Shown: one piece after another, positions 26,048 through 34,740 of the stretch
Layout: each line of letters opens with the position of its first letter
How positions within the stretch are numbered: the stretch's first letter is position 1
From: UBA4416 sp040376995
Lineage (GTDB): Bacteria > Bacteroidota > Bacteroidia > B-17B0 > Aurantibacillaceae
Reading direction: 5' to 3'
Assembly: GCA_040376995.1 (NCBI GenBank)
Contig: JBEIPP010000001.1
Location: forward strand, 1-64,000
Length of the DNA stretch: 64,000 nt
Translations under genes and position numbers: made by a program
Notes under the pieces: generated by a model
Told to the model about the DNA's origin: nothing
The model's database searches: none
What the model saw: the letters and a program-made list of their open reading frames with translations, nothing else

Positions 26048-27466
26048 TTGCAAAACATAAAAGAATATTTTAACACCATTGCGTCTAAACAAAAAGGCCG
26101 TGGCTTAACAAATTACTATTGGAAAGAAATTACGAATTACTGTAATTATTTTTCACATGAAGATAGTTCTGTTTTAGAAGTTGGATGTGGATGTGGAGAT
26201 TTATTAGCAGGAATTGCCGGCAGCAAAAAAACAGGAATTGATTTTAGTGAAGGGCAAATAGCTTGGGCTAAGCAAAAACACGCCGGTAAAAACATAGAGT
26301 TTATTTTAATGGACGCTAACAATATTACATTAACTGAAAAGTATGATTTTATTGTAATTAGTAATTTAATTGGTTTTGTTGAAGACATACAAGCTGTATT
26401 TGAACAAGTGCAAAAAGTTTGCCATCCAAACACAAAGATTATAGTTCAATATTATAATTCATTATGGGAGCCTGTTTTAAAGTTTGCAGAGGTATTAGGA
26501 TTAAAAACTAAAACACCACTACAAAATTGGCTAAACACAAAAGACGTTAATAATTTATTATTTGTTTCGGGCTTTGATGTATACAGAAATAGTAAGCGAT
26601 TTATTTTTCCGTTTTACATCCCTTTAATTGCCGAGTTCCATAATTTGTTTTTAGCTAAGTTTCCGTTTTTTAGATTCTTTAGTTTAAATACGTATTCGTT
26701 TGCAAAGCCCTTACCAATAAGTAATCCGGAAGATTACAAAACAAAATATTCAACAACCGTTGTTATTCCTGCGCGTAACGAAAGTGGTAATATTGAAAAT
26801 GCCATTACACGTTTACCAAAATTTGGAAAGCATGTTGAGATTATTTTTATTGAAGGAAATAGTACAGATGATACTTGGGAAAAAATTCAAGAAATTCAAC
26901 AAAAGTATAAAGACACTCATGATATAAAAATTGGTCAGCAAAAAGGTAAAGGTAAGGCCGACGCCGTTAGAGAAGGATATAAAATTGCAACTGGCGACAT
27001 CCTAATGATATTAGATGCAGATTTAACTGTACCACCTGAAGATATCCCTAAATTTTATGATGCTATAGCCGGTAGTAAAGGTGATTTTATTAATGGAACC
27101 CGATTGGTTTATCCAATGGAAGGGGAAGCCATGCGTTTTTTAAATTATTTAGGTAATCACTTTTTCAGTTGGGTGTTTACTTGGTTGCTTGATCAACGCT
27201 TTAAAGACACTTTATGTGGCACTAAAGTGATGTTTAGAGAAGATTATATTAAATTGACTAAAAACCGAAAATACTTTGGTGAGTTTGATCCGTTTGGAGA
27301 TTTTGATTTATTATTTGGAGCACACAAATTAAATTTAAAAATTGTTGAAATTCCAATTAAATATAGAGATAGAACTTACGGAACGACTAACATATCTCGA
27401 TTTAAGCATGGAGTTATTTTGCTTCGTATGTGTGCCTTTGCAAGCCGTAAATGTAAATTTATTTAG
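26048..27466 (+). CDS. Fusion of SAM-dependent methyltransferase and family 2 glycosyltransferase
   Basis: A 472-residue two-domain protein. Residues 1-200 form a class I methyltransferase with the SAM motif VLEVGCGCGDLLAGIAG near residue 40, and FILMDANNI and DFIVISNLIGF downstream. Residues 230-470 form a GT-A fold, dolichol-phosphate-mannose-synthase-like glycosyltransferase with VVIPARNESGNIENAI, the LDADLTVPPEDI metal site and GTKVMFRE. The only start covering the first domain is TTG at 26048. No frameshift or stop divides the two parts, so it is a true single reading frame. Acceptor and donor cannot be told; a lipid-linked sugar pathway is plausible. Confidence 0.88.
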   Translation: MQNIKEYFNTIASKQKGRGLTNYYWKEITNYCNYFSHEDSSVLEVGCGCGDLLAGIAGSKKTGIDFSEGQIAWAKQKHAGKNIEFILMDANNITLTEKYDFIVISNLIGFVEDIQAVFEQVQKVCHPNTKIIVQYYNSLWEPVLKFAEVLGLKTKTPLQNWLNTKDVNNLLFVSGFDVYRNSKRFIFPFYIPLIAEFHNLFLAKFPFFRFFSLNTYSFAKPLPISNPEDYKTKYSTTVVIPARNESGNIENAITRLPKFGKHVEIIFIEGNSTDDTWEKIQEIQQKYKDTHDIKIGQQKGKGKADAVREGYKIATGDILMILDADLTVPPEDIPKFYDAIAGSKGDFINGTRLVYPMEGEAMRFLNYLGNHFFSWVFTWLLDQRFKDTLCGTKVMFREDYIKLTKNRKYFGEFDPFGDFDLLFGAHKLNLKIVEIPIKYRDRTYGTTNISRFKHGVILLRMCAFASRKCKFI

Positions 27467-27473
27467 GACATTT

Positions 27474-27602
27474 CCCTATTCCCTCTTTGAAGAGGGTGCC
27501 CATAGGGCAGGAGATGTTTTGTTTTATTATAACCTATAGCTCTTGAATTTATGTTTATTTCGACATCCTCCATCCTACGGACATCTCCTTCAAAGGAGGA
27601 AT
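27474..27602. repeat. Dispersed composite palindrome, copy 2
   Basis: Same family as 25904-25993. The left arm begins with CCCTCTTTGAAGAGGG (27481-27496). The middle is AT-rich (about 60 bases). The right arm contains ACATCCTCCATCCTACGGAC and ends with CTCCTTCAAAGGAGGA. The left arm and the reverse complement of the right arm align along about 40 bases. This copy is intergenic and fills most of the 215-base gap between the fusion gene and the next start. Confidence 0.8.
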
Positions 27603-27681
27603 GAGATTAAATTAAATCTGAAATTAATTGCCAGAATAAAAACTATTTTAAGAATCATTGATTTTATATACCTTTAACATT

Positions 27682-28140
27682 ATGAACGAACGCATTTGGA
27701 TTTATACCTTAAGTAAAAAATTAACTAATGAACAATTAGTTGATTTTAAAAAACGTTGTCAAACTTTTGTGAGTGATTGGACAGCGCACGATGTAAGCTT
27801 AGACGCATCATTTAATTTATATCAAAACCGTTTATTAATTTTTAAAGTTGATGAAGATAAATACGGAGCAAGTGGCTGTAGTATTGATAAGCAATTACGC
27901 TTTGTAAAAGAATTAGAACAAGCTTTTTCAGTAGAATTATTAAATCGTTTATTAGTGGCTTACGATAACAATAATCAAGTTGAGGTTGTTAAAGCATCTC
28001 AGATAAAACAGTTATTGTCAGAAAATAAAATCAATGCAAATACTTTAATATTTGATAATACCATTACTCAATCTAATCAATTAGAAGCTAATTGGAAACA
28101 ACCATTACAAGCAACTTGGTTAGCAAAGTATTTAAATTAA
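27682..28140 (+). CDS. Conserved Bacteroidota protein of unknown function
   Basis: A 152-residue soluble protein starting at ATG 27682 (MNERIWIYTLSKKLT). The longer reading from TTG 27658 adds 8 residues that look untranslated. It has an N-terminal strand-helix, a central FLYQNRLLIFKVDED-like strand region with GASGCSIDKQLRFVKELE, and an acidic C-terminus ending ATWLAKYLN. I recognise it as a widespread Bacteroidota family that is often labelled ABC transporter ATPase, but no Walker motifs are present, so that label is not supported. It is 4 bases upstream of the next gene and probably co-transcribed. Confidence 0.8.
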   Translation: MNERIWIYTLSKKLTNEQLVDFKKRCQTFVSDWTAHDVSLDASFNLYQNRLLIFKVDEDKYGASGCSIDKQLRFVKELEQAFSVELLNRLLVAYDNNNQVEVVKASQIKQLLSENKINANTLIFDNTITQSNQLEANWKQPLQATWLAKYLN

Positions 28141-28144
28141 TTAA

Positions 28145-28627
28145 ATGAAACACCAATTATCGATATTCTTATTTTTAGTCACATTAACGTCTTGTGTGTT
28201 TTACTCATGTACAAAAGATGTTGCTAAAAATCCCTTATTAGCATACAGCGATAAGGCTTTGTTAGATAGTGCCAAAAACACATCAGCATTTATTTATTAT
28301 AAAAACGATGCTTCGGCCTTGTATCCAGGAACAACAGGAGCGCATTCCTCTTTCAAATTGAAATTTAATAAAATAGCTGCTACTGTTTTAACAGATAATG
28401 GAAAAATACCAGTGGGGCAGCTATTTCCTAACGGCTCTTTCATTGTGAAAGAAATGCAATCTGGTTTAAATGCATTCATGTATAAGAAAGAAGGCACGTG
28501 GTTATGGTCTGAGGTATATAACAACGGCGATGTATTTTACAGCGTTAATAAAGACTCGCAACCATGCATTAGCTGTCATAGTCAATCAGGAAATAGAGAC
28601 TTAGTAGTTACTTTTAATTTTTATTAG
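28145..28627 (+). CDS. Cytochrome P460-like haem lipoprotein
   Basis: A 160-residue lipoprotein precursor with hydrophobic N-terminus and two possible lipobox cysteines (C17 in TLTSC, C22 in VFYSC). The C-terminus carries a c-type haem motif CISCH at residues 141-145, followed by SGNRDLVVTF. The segment TWLWSEVYNNGDVFYS just before it resembles the cytochrome P460 family. Probably faces the periplasm and binds one covalent haem. P460 enzymes elsewhere oxidise hydroxylamine or handle NO, but the cross-linking lysine cannot be assigned here, so activity is unknown. Confidence 0.75.
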   Translation: MKHQLSIFLFLVTLTSCVFYSCTKDVAKNPLLAYSDKALLDSAKNTSAFIYYKNDASALYPGTTGAHSSFKLKFNKIAATVLTDNGKIPVGQLFPNGSFIVKEMQSGLNAFMYKKEGTWLWSEVYNNGDVFYSVNKDSQPCISCHSQSGNRDLVVTFNFY

Positions 28628-28631
28628 TACA

Positions 28632-29132
28632 CTATCTACTATAAAGACTTTTTGCTTTTTCTAAAGTTTCAGATTGAAACTTTGACAAATCCAAAAAGTA
28701 ATTCAATTGCCAATTTTGCGTTTTGATAGCTTGTTTATTTGTGGTTTTATCCCATGGTGGATAAACTCTAAACCCGCGTTTTCCTTCTTTTTCATTAACC
28801 GTTAATATACCTTTCTCACACAATACTGATTTTGGAAAAACAAATTGACCAAACTGATTATCATTTATAACGTTGATAAGAACAAGATCGATTGAATCTG
28901 TATTTTCAAATGGGGCTATTATGCCACTTTCAATTCTTTTCCAAAGTGTCACAAATTGGCCAACTTTAGTAGGAGTGATTTTTGCTTTTCTAAATCTTAT
29001 GTGTAAATTATTAAGTTTAAAATAACATGCACTATACTCTGCACTCTCTATTTCAATTATAGGTTCTGTATATTCGAATCTACAAGCATCAAAAACTTGT
29101 GTTTGAATATAAATAAGGTCAGAAGAAAACAT
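28632..29132 (-). CDS. MepB family protein
   Basis: A 166-residue soluble protein matching the MepB family (named from the mepRAB locus of Staphylococcus). Conserved blocks are KAKITPTKVGQFVTLWKR, a FGQFVFPKSVLCEKGILT block and KRGFRVYPPWDKTTNKQA. The function of the family is not established. It is the second gene of a minus-strand pair, with its start 5 bases after the stop of the amidohydrolase region on the other side. It converges on the P460-like gene with 4 bases between stop codons. Confidence 0.88.
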   Translation of the reverse strand: MFSSDLIYIQTQVFDACRFEYTEPIIEIESAEYSACYFKLNNLHIRFRKAKITPTKVGQFVTLWKRIESGIIAPFENTDSIDLVLINVINDNQFGQFVFPKSVLCEKGILTVNEKEGKRGFRVYPPWDKTTNKQAIKTQNWQLNYFLDLSKFQSETLEKAKSLYSR

Positions 29133-29137
29133 AAATT

Positions 29138-32100
29138 TTAAAAACCACTTTCTTCGCTATCGCAATGGAAATAGTTTTGTTTTTTAAGTTGAGGTTTTAC
29201 AACCTTAGCACCTTTATTTTGCTCTGCAATTAATTTAGCAATAATACGAGCACGTTCTTTTTTAACATCTTCTCGTAACTTTGCGTCTTCGTCTTTGTCG
29301 TAATAAATTTGTCCATCAATGATAGTAGTGTTTACCTTAGCATAAATACTCAAAGGATTATCAGTCCAAAGAACTAAATCTGCTACTTTACCAATTTTAA
29401 TACTTCCTACCTTATCATCAATATGTAACATTTTTGCAGGATTTAGGGTCACTAATTTTAAAGCTTGTACTTCTGATAACCCACCATATTTAATTGATTT
29501 TGCAGCTTCTTGATTTAAACGCCTTCCCATTTCAGCATCATCAGAATTGATAGAGGTGTTTACTCCAGCTTTTGTAAGCATGCTTGCATTATATGGTATA
29601 GCATCCATAACTTCTAATTTGTATGCCCACCAATCGGCAAAAGTAGAAGCATTAGCTCCATGTGATTTCATTTTATCTGCCACCTTGTAGCCCTCTAAAA
29701 TATGAGTAAACGTATTTACTTTAAATTTCATACTATCTGCCACATGCATTAACATGTTTACTTCGCTTTGTACATAACTATGGCAAGTAATAAAACGTTT
29801 GCCATCTAAAATTTCTACAAGGGCATCTAAATCTAAATCTCTGCGAGGAGAAGTGATTTTATTTATTTCAATTTCCTTTGGAGAAAGTTTAGAGAAACCT
29901 TCCATTTGTTTTTTGTACTCAGCAGCTCTTGTAAAATAATCGTAGTACAATTGTTCTACTCCCATTCGTGTTTGAGGAAATCTTTCTAAATCAGGATTTA
30001 ATCCGTTTGAGTGCTTAACATTTTCGCCTAAAGCAAATTTGATAAAACCAGGAGCTTTTTCGTATTTGAATTCTTCTGGATTTTTGCCCCAACGTAATTT
30101 TATGATACAGCTTTGTCCTCCAATTGGATTTGCAGAACCATGTAATAATTGAGCAGTTGTTACACCACCTGATAATTGGCGATAAATATTAATATCGTCA
30201 GGATTAATCACATCACCCATTCTCACTTCTGCGCTACTTGCATCAGCGCCTTCATTCACACTAAATAATGCTATATGAGAATGTTCATCAATAATACCTG
30301 GAGTTAGGTGCATGCCTTTTGCATCAATAACTTTTGCAAAAACTGTTTTTTGTGCTTCAATATTTGGAGCAATACGAACTATTTTTCCATCTACAATATA
30401 AATATCTTGATCTTTTAAAATTGAATCCGATTCGTTTGTCCAAATGGTGGCATTTTTAATTAATACAGCATCGTAACGTTTTTTAAATTTCCCCCAAGTG
30501 TCTTTTATTAAACCTTCGCTCTCTGCCTCGGGTTCGCCGTATGCGCAAAATGGATAATACACTTTACCATAATTAATTTTTTGTGCAGGTTTAGCAACTT
30601 TAGGTTTTGTAGTATCTGTTATGTTTACATAGTTTAATTTAAAATCTATCCAATTACCATCACTATACTGTCCAGTTCCTGTAAATGATTTTGTTTGTTC
30701 GTTGTAATTTCCTGATAAACGAAGTGTAAATGTTGAATCGTATGGAAAACTCAGCGTTAAAAGATTATTTTTGAATACAATGTTTGCTTTCGCTTTTAAA
30801 CTATCTTTTAACATCACAGAACCTGAATAATTTTCTTGCTCTCTGTTAATAGTTAATTTATTGTTAGTTGAACCGTATGATAATTCATAACTGCCACTAA
30901 TATTTGGAATTGATAAATCATTGTAAACATGCTTTACGCCATTACTCCATGTTTCGTTTATAATAGCATCTTCTTCAAAAATAGGTTTTGATGATATAAA
31001 GAAATTGGCATACATGCCTTGTTTTAAACTTCCTATTTTGTCTTGCACTCCAATAAAATTAGCTGGCGTATATGTTAGAGCTCTCAATGCTGTTTTTTCT
31101 GATAATCCGTATTTAATGGCCTTTCGAACATTTTTTAAGAAATTTGATTTATCTTTTAAATCTGCTGGCGTGATGCAAAATTGCACATAATTTTTTTCTA
31201 GAATGGCTAAATTCGCTGGAGCCATTTCCCAATGTTTCAAATCACTCAATGACACTTGCTCTGCATCAAAAGGATCTTCTACATCAATCGCGTCAGGATA
31301 ATTTACAGGAATAATATATTTTGAGTAGGTATTTTGAATGTCGTATAATCTTTGATATTCATTACCGCCACCTTTGATGATATATCTTACTTTAAACTCA
31401 TCAGCAATTTTTTTACCACGTAAATCATTGTATTTGTCATTACCTTCAAAAACAGAAGGTAGTTCTTGTAATTTATTAAAGGCTTCTAATGTAATATTGT
31501 ATTCAGTTTTTGGTTGATTAGTTTTGTACCATTCTGCATCATAATATGTTTGTCTTAATAATGCAATGGCTCCCATTAAAGAAGACGGATAATCTTGTGG
31601 AGACATACCTTTGTTTAATGAGTAAAAAGCAGCAGCTCTGTCTTTTATAATACTTTCGTTCTCTTTACTTGAAGTTAAGTTTACTAATGCGCCACTTCCC
31701 CTCACAATACCATCTTTTTGGCAGGTAACCACTGATGTAAAGCCTTGTTTTCTTAATTCATCTGCTTTTAGTTGATTATGTAAAAATAATTTTTGTGCTT
31801 CTAAGTCACTTTTAATAGCTTGATTCCATCCATATGCGCCTTTTTTTGGAGCATCATGAAAATCAGTTCTTTTTATTTCTGGCATTCCGTAGTCGCTATA
31901 TAAATCCACAAATCCTGGATAAATATGCTTGCCTTTTAAATCTGTTGAAATGGCATCTTTTGGCGTTTCTAATTTCTCCCCTACACGTAAAACCTTACCA
32001 TCTTGTATCAATAATGTAGCATTGATAATAGTCACATCAGCATCTACATGTAGGGTGCAATTAGTAAATGCATAAATGGTATGCATGGTATTGGGAGCTC

Positions 32101-32182
32101 CGTTTACTGGAAATGTTGTTTGACCGATTAAAGTAATAGATACTATAAATACAGATGATAATAATAAAAGTAGTTTACGCAT
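29138..32182 (-). CDS. Exported double-domain amidohydrolase
   Basis: A 1014-residue protein with a signal peptide (cleavage near IGQ) and two tandem amidohydrolase-like halves. In the first (about 40-425) the metal-binding HxH is replaced by PGFVDLYSDYG, so it is probably inactive. The second (about 590-980) has the intact PGIIDEHSHIALF motif, HSYVQSE and INSDDAEMGRRLNQEA, as in imidazolonepropionase-like enzymes. A beta-rich spacer (about 430-550) lies between. Probably a periplasmic hydrolase of unknown substrate. A large gap in the first half suggests it has been shortened. The C-terminal residues ESGF after a Lys-rich segment show no sorting signal. Confidence 0.85.
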   Translation of the reverse strand: MRKLLLLLSSVFIVSITLIGQTTFPVNGAPNTMHTIYAFTNCTLHVDADVTIINATLLIQDGKVLRVGEKLETPKDAISTDLKGKHIYPGFVDLYSDYGMPEIKRTDFHDAPKKGAYGWNQAIKSDLEAQKLFLHNQLKADELRKQGFTSVVTCQKDGIVRGSGALVNLTSSKENESIIKDRAAAFYSLNKGMSPQDYPSSLMGAIALLRQTYYDAEWYKTNQPKTEYNITLEAFNKLQELPSVFEGNDKYNDLRGKKIADEFKVRYIIKGGGNEYQRLYDIQNTYSKYIIPVNYPDAIDVEDPFDAEQVSLSDLKHWEMAPANLAILEKNYVQFCITPADLKDKSNFLKNVRKAIKYGLSEKTALRALTYTPANFIGVQDKIGSLKQGMYANFFISSKPIFEEDAIINETWSNGVKHVYNDLSIPNISGSYELSYGSTNNKLTINREQENYSGSVMLKDSLKAKANIVFKNNLLTLSFPYDSTFTLRLSGNYNEQTKSFTGTGQYSDGNWIDFKLNYVNITDTTKPKVAKPAQKINYGKVYYPFCAYGEPEAESEGLIKDTWGKFKKRYDAVLIKNATIWTNESDSILKDQDIYIVDGKIVRIAPNIEAQKTVFAKVIDAKGMHLTPGIIDEHSHIALFSVNEGADASSAEVRMGDVINPDDINIYRQLSGGVTTAQLLHGSANPIGGQSCIIKLRWGKNPEEFKYEKAPGFIKFALGENVKHSNGLNPDLERFPQTRMGVEQLYYDYFTRAAEYKKQMEGFSKLSPKEIEINKITSPRRDLDLDALVEILDGKRFITCHSYVQSEVNMLMHVADSMKFKVNTFTHILEGYKVADKMKSHGANASTFADWWAYKLEVMDAIPYNASMLTKAGVNTSINSDDAEMGRRLNQEAAKSIKYGGLSEVQALKLVTLNPAKMLHIDDKVGSIKIGKVADLVLWTDNPLSIYAKVNTTIIDGQIYYDKDEDAKLREDVKKERARIIAKLIAEQNKGAKVVKPQLKKQNYFHCDSEESGF

Positions 32183-32200
32183 AATGATATTTAATTAAAA

Positions 32201-32208
32201 CAAATATA
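32201..32208 (-). promoter_or_regulatory. -7 box of the amidohydrolase gene
   Basis: TATATTTG on the minus strand (32208-32201) matches TAnnTTTG exactly and ends 18 bases before the ATG at 32182. A clear TTTG at -33 was not found. Confidence 0.5.
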
Positions 32209-32264
32209 ACATTATCAGGCATGTATAAAAATTACTTTCAGGCTTTTAATTAAAGATAAATTGT

Positions 32265-32272
32265 TAATTTTG
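32265..32272 (+). promoter_or_regulatory. -7 box of the cytochrome c gene
   Basis: TAATTTTG matches TAnnTTTG exactly and ends 21 bases before the ATG at 32294. It is divergent from the amidohydrolase promoter at 32201-32208. Confidence 0.5.
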
Positions 32273-32293
32273 AGACACATTTAAAATTAAACT

Positions 32294-32899
32294 ATGGCAA
32301 CAGGTATGTTACACACTCACTACTTATTTGTAGTGCTTTTTACTTTAATATATTTAATTAAAACAATATTACTATTAAGCGACAAAGACGAACTTTTAGA
32401 GAAATTTAAAAAGAAGACTAAAGTTGTTGAAATGATTGTGAGTTTTGGTTTTTTAGCTACTGGCGTTTTCTTGTTAACTCAATTACCGGTTATCACAACT
32501 ATTATGATAGTTAAAATTATATTAGTGGTATTATCTATTCCATTAGCAGTTATTGGCTATAAAAAGAAAAACAAAGTATTAGCTACTTTATCATTTTTTT
32601 TAATCGTAGTTTCTTTTGGCTTAGCACATAAAGCTAAAGATGCTAAAGCAGGAGAAAAAACAGTTGCTTTAACTGGTAAAGAAATATTCGAACAGAAATG
32701 TACTTTATGTCATGGTGCTGATGGTAAGTTAGGACAAGCAGGCGCTAAAGATTTATCGGGTACTCAACTAGATCATGCTGGAATTGTTACCATAATTTCT
32801 GAAGGTAAAAATACCATGGCTGCTTATAAAGAGGCATTGTCTACTGAACAAATTGAGGAAGTGGCTTCTTATATTGAAACCGATTTAAAAGGAAAATAG
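32294..32899 (+). CDS. Membrane-anchored c-type cytochrome
   Basis: A 201-residue protein with about four N-terminal membrane helices (residues 7-28, 46-62, 66-88 and 95-111) followed by a single class I cytochrome c domain. The haem motif CTLCH is at residues 136-140, and the likely Met ligand is in GKNTMAAYKEAL near residue 179. The helical part resembles small SirB/MAPEG-like four-helix modules but no family is certain. A periplasmic electron carrier role is expected. It lies 5 bases upstream of hflX, probably by chance of packing rather than function. Confidence 0.85.
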   Translation: MATGMLHTHYLFVVLFTLIYLIKTILLLSDKDELLEKFKKKTKVVEMIVSFGFLATGVFLLTQLPVITTIMIVKIILVVLSIPLAVIGYKKKNKVLATLSFFLIVVSFGLAHKAKDAKAGEKTVALTGKEIFEQKCTLCHGADGKLGQAGAKDLSGTQLDHAGIVTIISEGKNTMAAYKEALSTEQIEEVASYIETDLKGK

Positions 32900-32904
32900 T
32901 ACTA

Positions 32905-34104
32905 TTGAAAGCAGATCTTCATTCTACCGAAATACAAGCGCCCACAGCTGTTTTAATTGGCGTTATTAATAAGCGACAAAACGAAGCAGTATCCTATGAA
33001 TATTTAGATGAGTTAGCTTTTTTGGCTGAAACCTATGGTGTTGAAACTAAAAAAGTGTTTACTCAAAAATTGGAGCGTCCTGATAAAGCCACTTTTTTGG
33101 GAAAGGGAAAACTGAACGAGGTTAAAGTTTTTATTAAAGAACATAAAATTTCGGTAGTAATTTTTGATGATGAACTATCGCCTTCGCAACAACGTAATTT
33201 AGAAAAAGAATTAGGCACTAGAATATTAGATAGAACGACTTTGATTCTTGAAATATTTTCGCAACGAGCACAAACGGCTCATGCCAAAACGCAAGTACAG
33301 TTAGCACAACTGCAATATTTATTACCTCGTTTAACAGGTATGTGGACTCACTTAGAACGTCAACGTGGTGGAACAGGCACGCGTGGTGGAGCAGGAGAAA
33401 AAGAGATTGAAACAGATAGGCGAATTGCTCGTGATAAAATTGCACAGCTCAAAGAAGATTTAAAAGTGATTGACAAGCAAATGGCTACGCAACGTAAAAA
33501 TCGTGGCGAATTTGTGCGTGTAGCTTTGGTTGGTTATACCAATGTTGGTAAATCAACTATCATGAATATGATTAGCAAAAGCGAAGTGTTTGCTGAGAAT
33601 AAATTATTTGCAACGCTTGATACTACAGTTCGTAAAGTAACCATTGATAATTTATTTTTTCTGTTAACAGATACGGTTGGGTTTATTAGAAAATTACCTA
33701 CACAGTTAGTGGAGAGTTTTAAAAGCACCTTGGATGAAGTGCGCGAAGCTGATATTTTATTGCACGTGGTAGATATTTCGCATCCAAATTTTGAAGATCA
33801 CATTAATGTTGTTCGTCAAACTTTAATTGACATTGGTGCTGGAGATAAAGAAACGATATTAGTATTTAATAAAATTGATGCGTTTAAATACGTGAAAAAA
33901 GATGAGGACGATTTAACGCCTGTTACTAGAGAAAATTTATCCCTTGATGAATTGAAAAAAACATGGATGACAAACCTCGATCAAACTTGTGTTTACATTA
34001 GCGCCAAAAATAAAGACAATATCGTTGACTTTAAAAAATTGGTGTATGATACTGTGAAAAAAGTACATGTGGTGAGATTTCCTTATAATAATTTGTTTTA
34101 TTAA
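32905..34104 (+). CDS. hflX: GTPase HflX
   Basis: Ribosome-associated GTPase that splits stalled 70S ribosomes under stress. 399 residues with the N-terminal HflX domain (FLGKGKLNEV near residue 65), the LERQRGGTGTRGGAGEKEIETDRR glycine-rich linker near 150, and the G domain with G1 GYTNVGKST near residue 210. G3 DTVGFIRKLP and G4 NKID follow. The start is TTG at 32905, 5 bases after the cytochrome gene; the first in-frame ATG is far inside the domain. Confidence 0.96.
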   Translation: MKADLHSTEIQAPTAVLIGVINKRQNEAVSYEYLDELAFLAETYGVETKKVFTQKLERPDKATFLGKGKLNEVKVFIKEHKISVVIFDDELSPSQQRNLEKELGTRILDRTTLILEIFSQRAQTAHAKTQVQLAQLQYLLPRLTGMWTHLERQRGGTGTRGGAGEKEIETDRRIARDKIAQLKEDLKVIDKQMATQRKNRGEFVRVALVGYTNVGKSTIMNMISKSEVFAENKLFATLDTTVRKVTIDNLFFLLTDTVGFIRKLPTQLVESFKSTLDEVREADILLHVVDISHPNFEDHINVVRQTLIDIGAGDKETILVFNKIDAFKYVKKDEDDLTPVTRENLSLDELKKTWMTNLDQTCVYISAKNKDNIVDFKKLVYDTVKKVHVVRFPYNNLFY

Positions 34105-34276
34105 ACTTACTTTCTAGAAAGTACTCGTTCAATAATTTCTCTATCTTAATAGTGTAGTTTTTGTAAGCTTTATAATTACGAACTTAACTATATCATTCTA
34201 AAGGAAGCAAGAGCGTGCGGAAACGCATAGTCTGCGACACCTGTTCCAATAAAAGGATTAACATAAAGTACATATT
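34105..34276. other. 172-base intergenic region with a GC-rich hairpin
   Basis: Lies between convergent hflX and the gene at 34277. It contains a GC-rich island near 34210-34245 (GCGTGCGGAAACGCA can fold as a small hairpin) in otherwise AT-rich DNA. No ORF or tRNA is seen. Confidence 0.4.
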
Positions 34277-34726
34277 TTACTCTTCCTCATCATGATACAA
34301 TTCTAATAACTCTTTAGGATAATCATCTTTTAAAATATAAACACCCGTCATAGGATTTACGACTTCACGAATACTTTTTAAGTGTACGTAAAATGTCATT
34401 CCTTTTTTAGTTTCTACTTTTTCGGTTTTGCTAATTGCTTTTTTAGAAAACGGCAACAATGTTACAGAACCATTATCTAGTGTGCATTCTAAAACAGTCA
34501 TATCAGGAATCTCGAAGCTAAACTCATCATCATTTGGGTATAATCCATTTAATAAATAGGTAGTATTATTAATGACCTTGAAATTGGTAACATTACCTTG
34601 CACTTCAAATTCATCTTCCCAAAGGTATTTGATGTTATCTTCCGTTTCTTCACCTTCGTTATCTTTATCTGCATAAGCTTGATTAAATTGTGAATTAACT
34701 AGCTTTACGTTTATTGTTACTATCAT
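34277..34726 (-). CDS. Hypothetical acidic protein
   Basis: A 149-residue soluble protein, very rich in Asp and Glu, ending in an acidic HDEEE tail. It looks beta-rich, with a NNTTYLLNGLYPNDDEF segment and a KKGMTFYVHLKSIREVV strand pair. No signal peptide or membrane helix is present and no known family could be recognised. It lies 14 bases downstream of the sugar permease gene on the same strand and may be co-transcribed with it. Confidence 0.6.
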   Translation of the reverse strand: MIVTINVKLVNSQFNQAYADKDNEGEETEDNIKYLWEDEFEVQGNVTNFKVINNTTYLLNGLYPNDDEFSFEIPDMTVLECTLDNGSVTLLPFSKKAISKTEKVETKKGMTFYVHLKSIREVVNPMTGVYILKDDYPKELLELYHDEEE

Positions 34727-34740
34727 AATATGTTTTTTAG

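Noticed and set aside
27658..27681. TTG start eight codons before the conserved protein at 27682
   Set aside because: The extra residues (MILYTFNI) look untranslated, and an ATG gives the usual family N-terminus.
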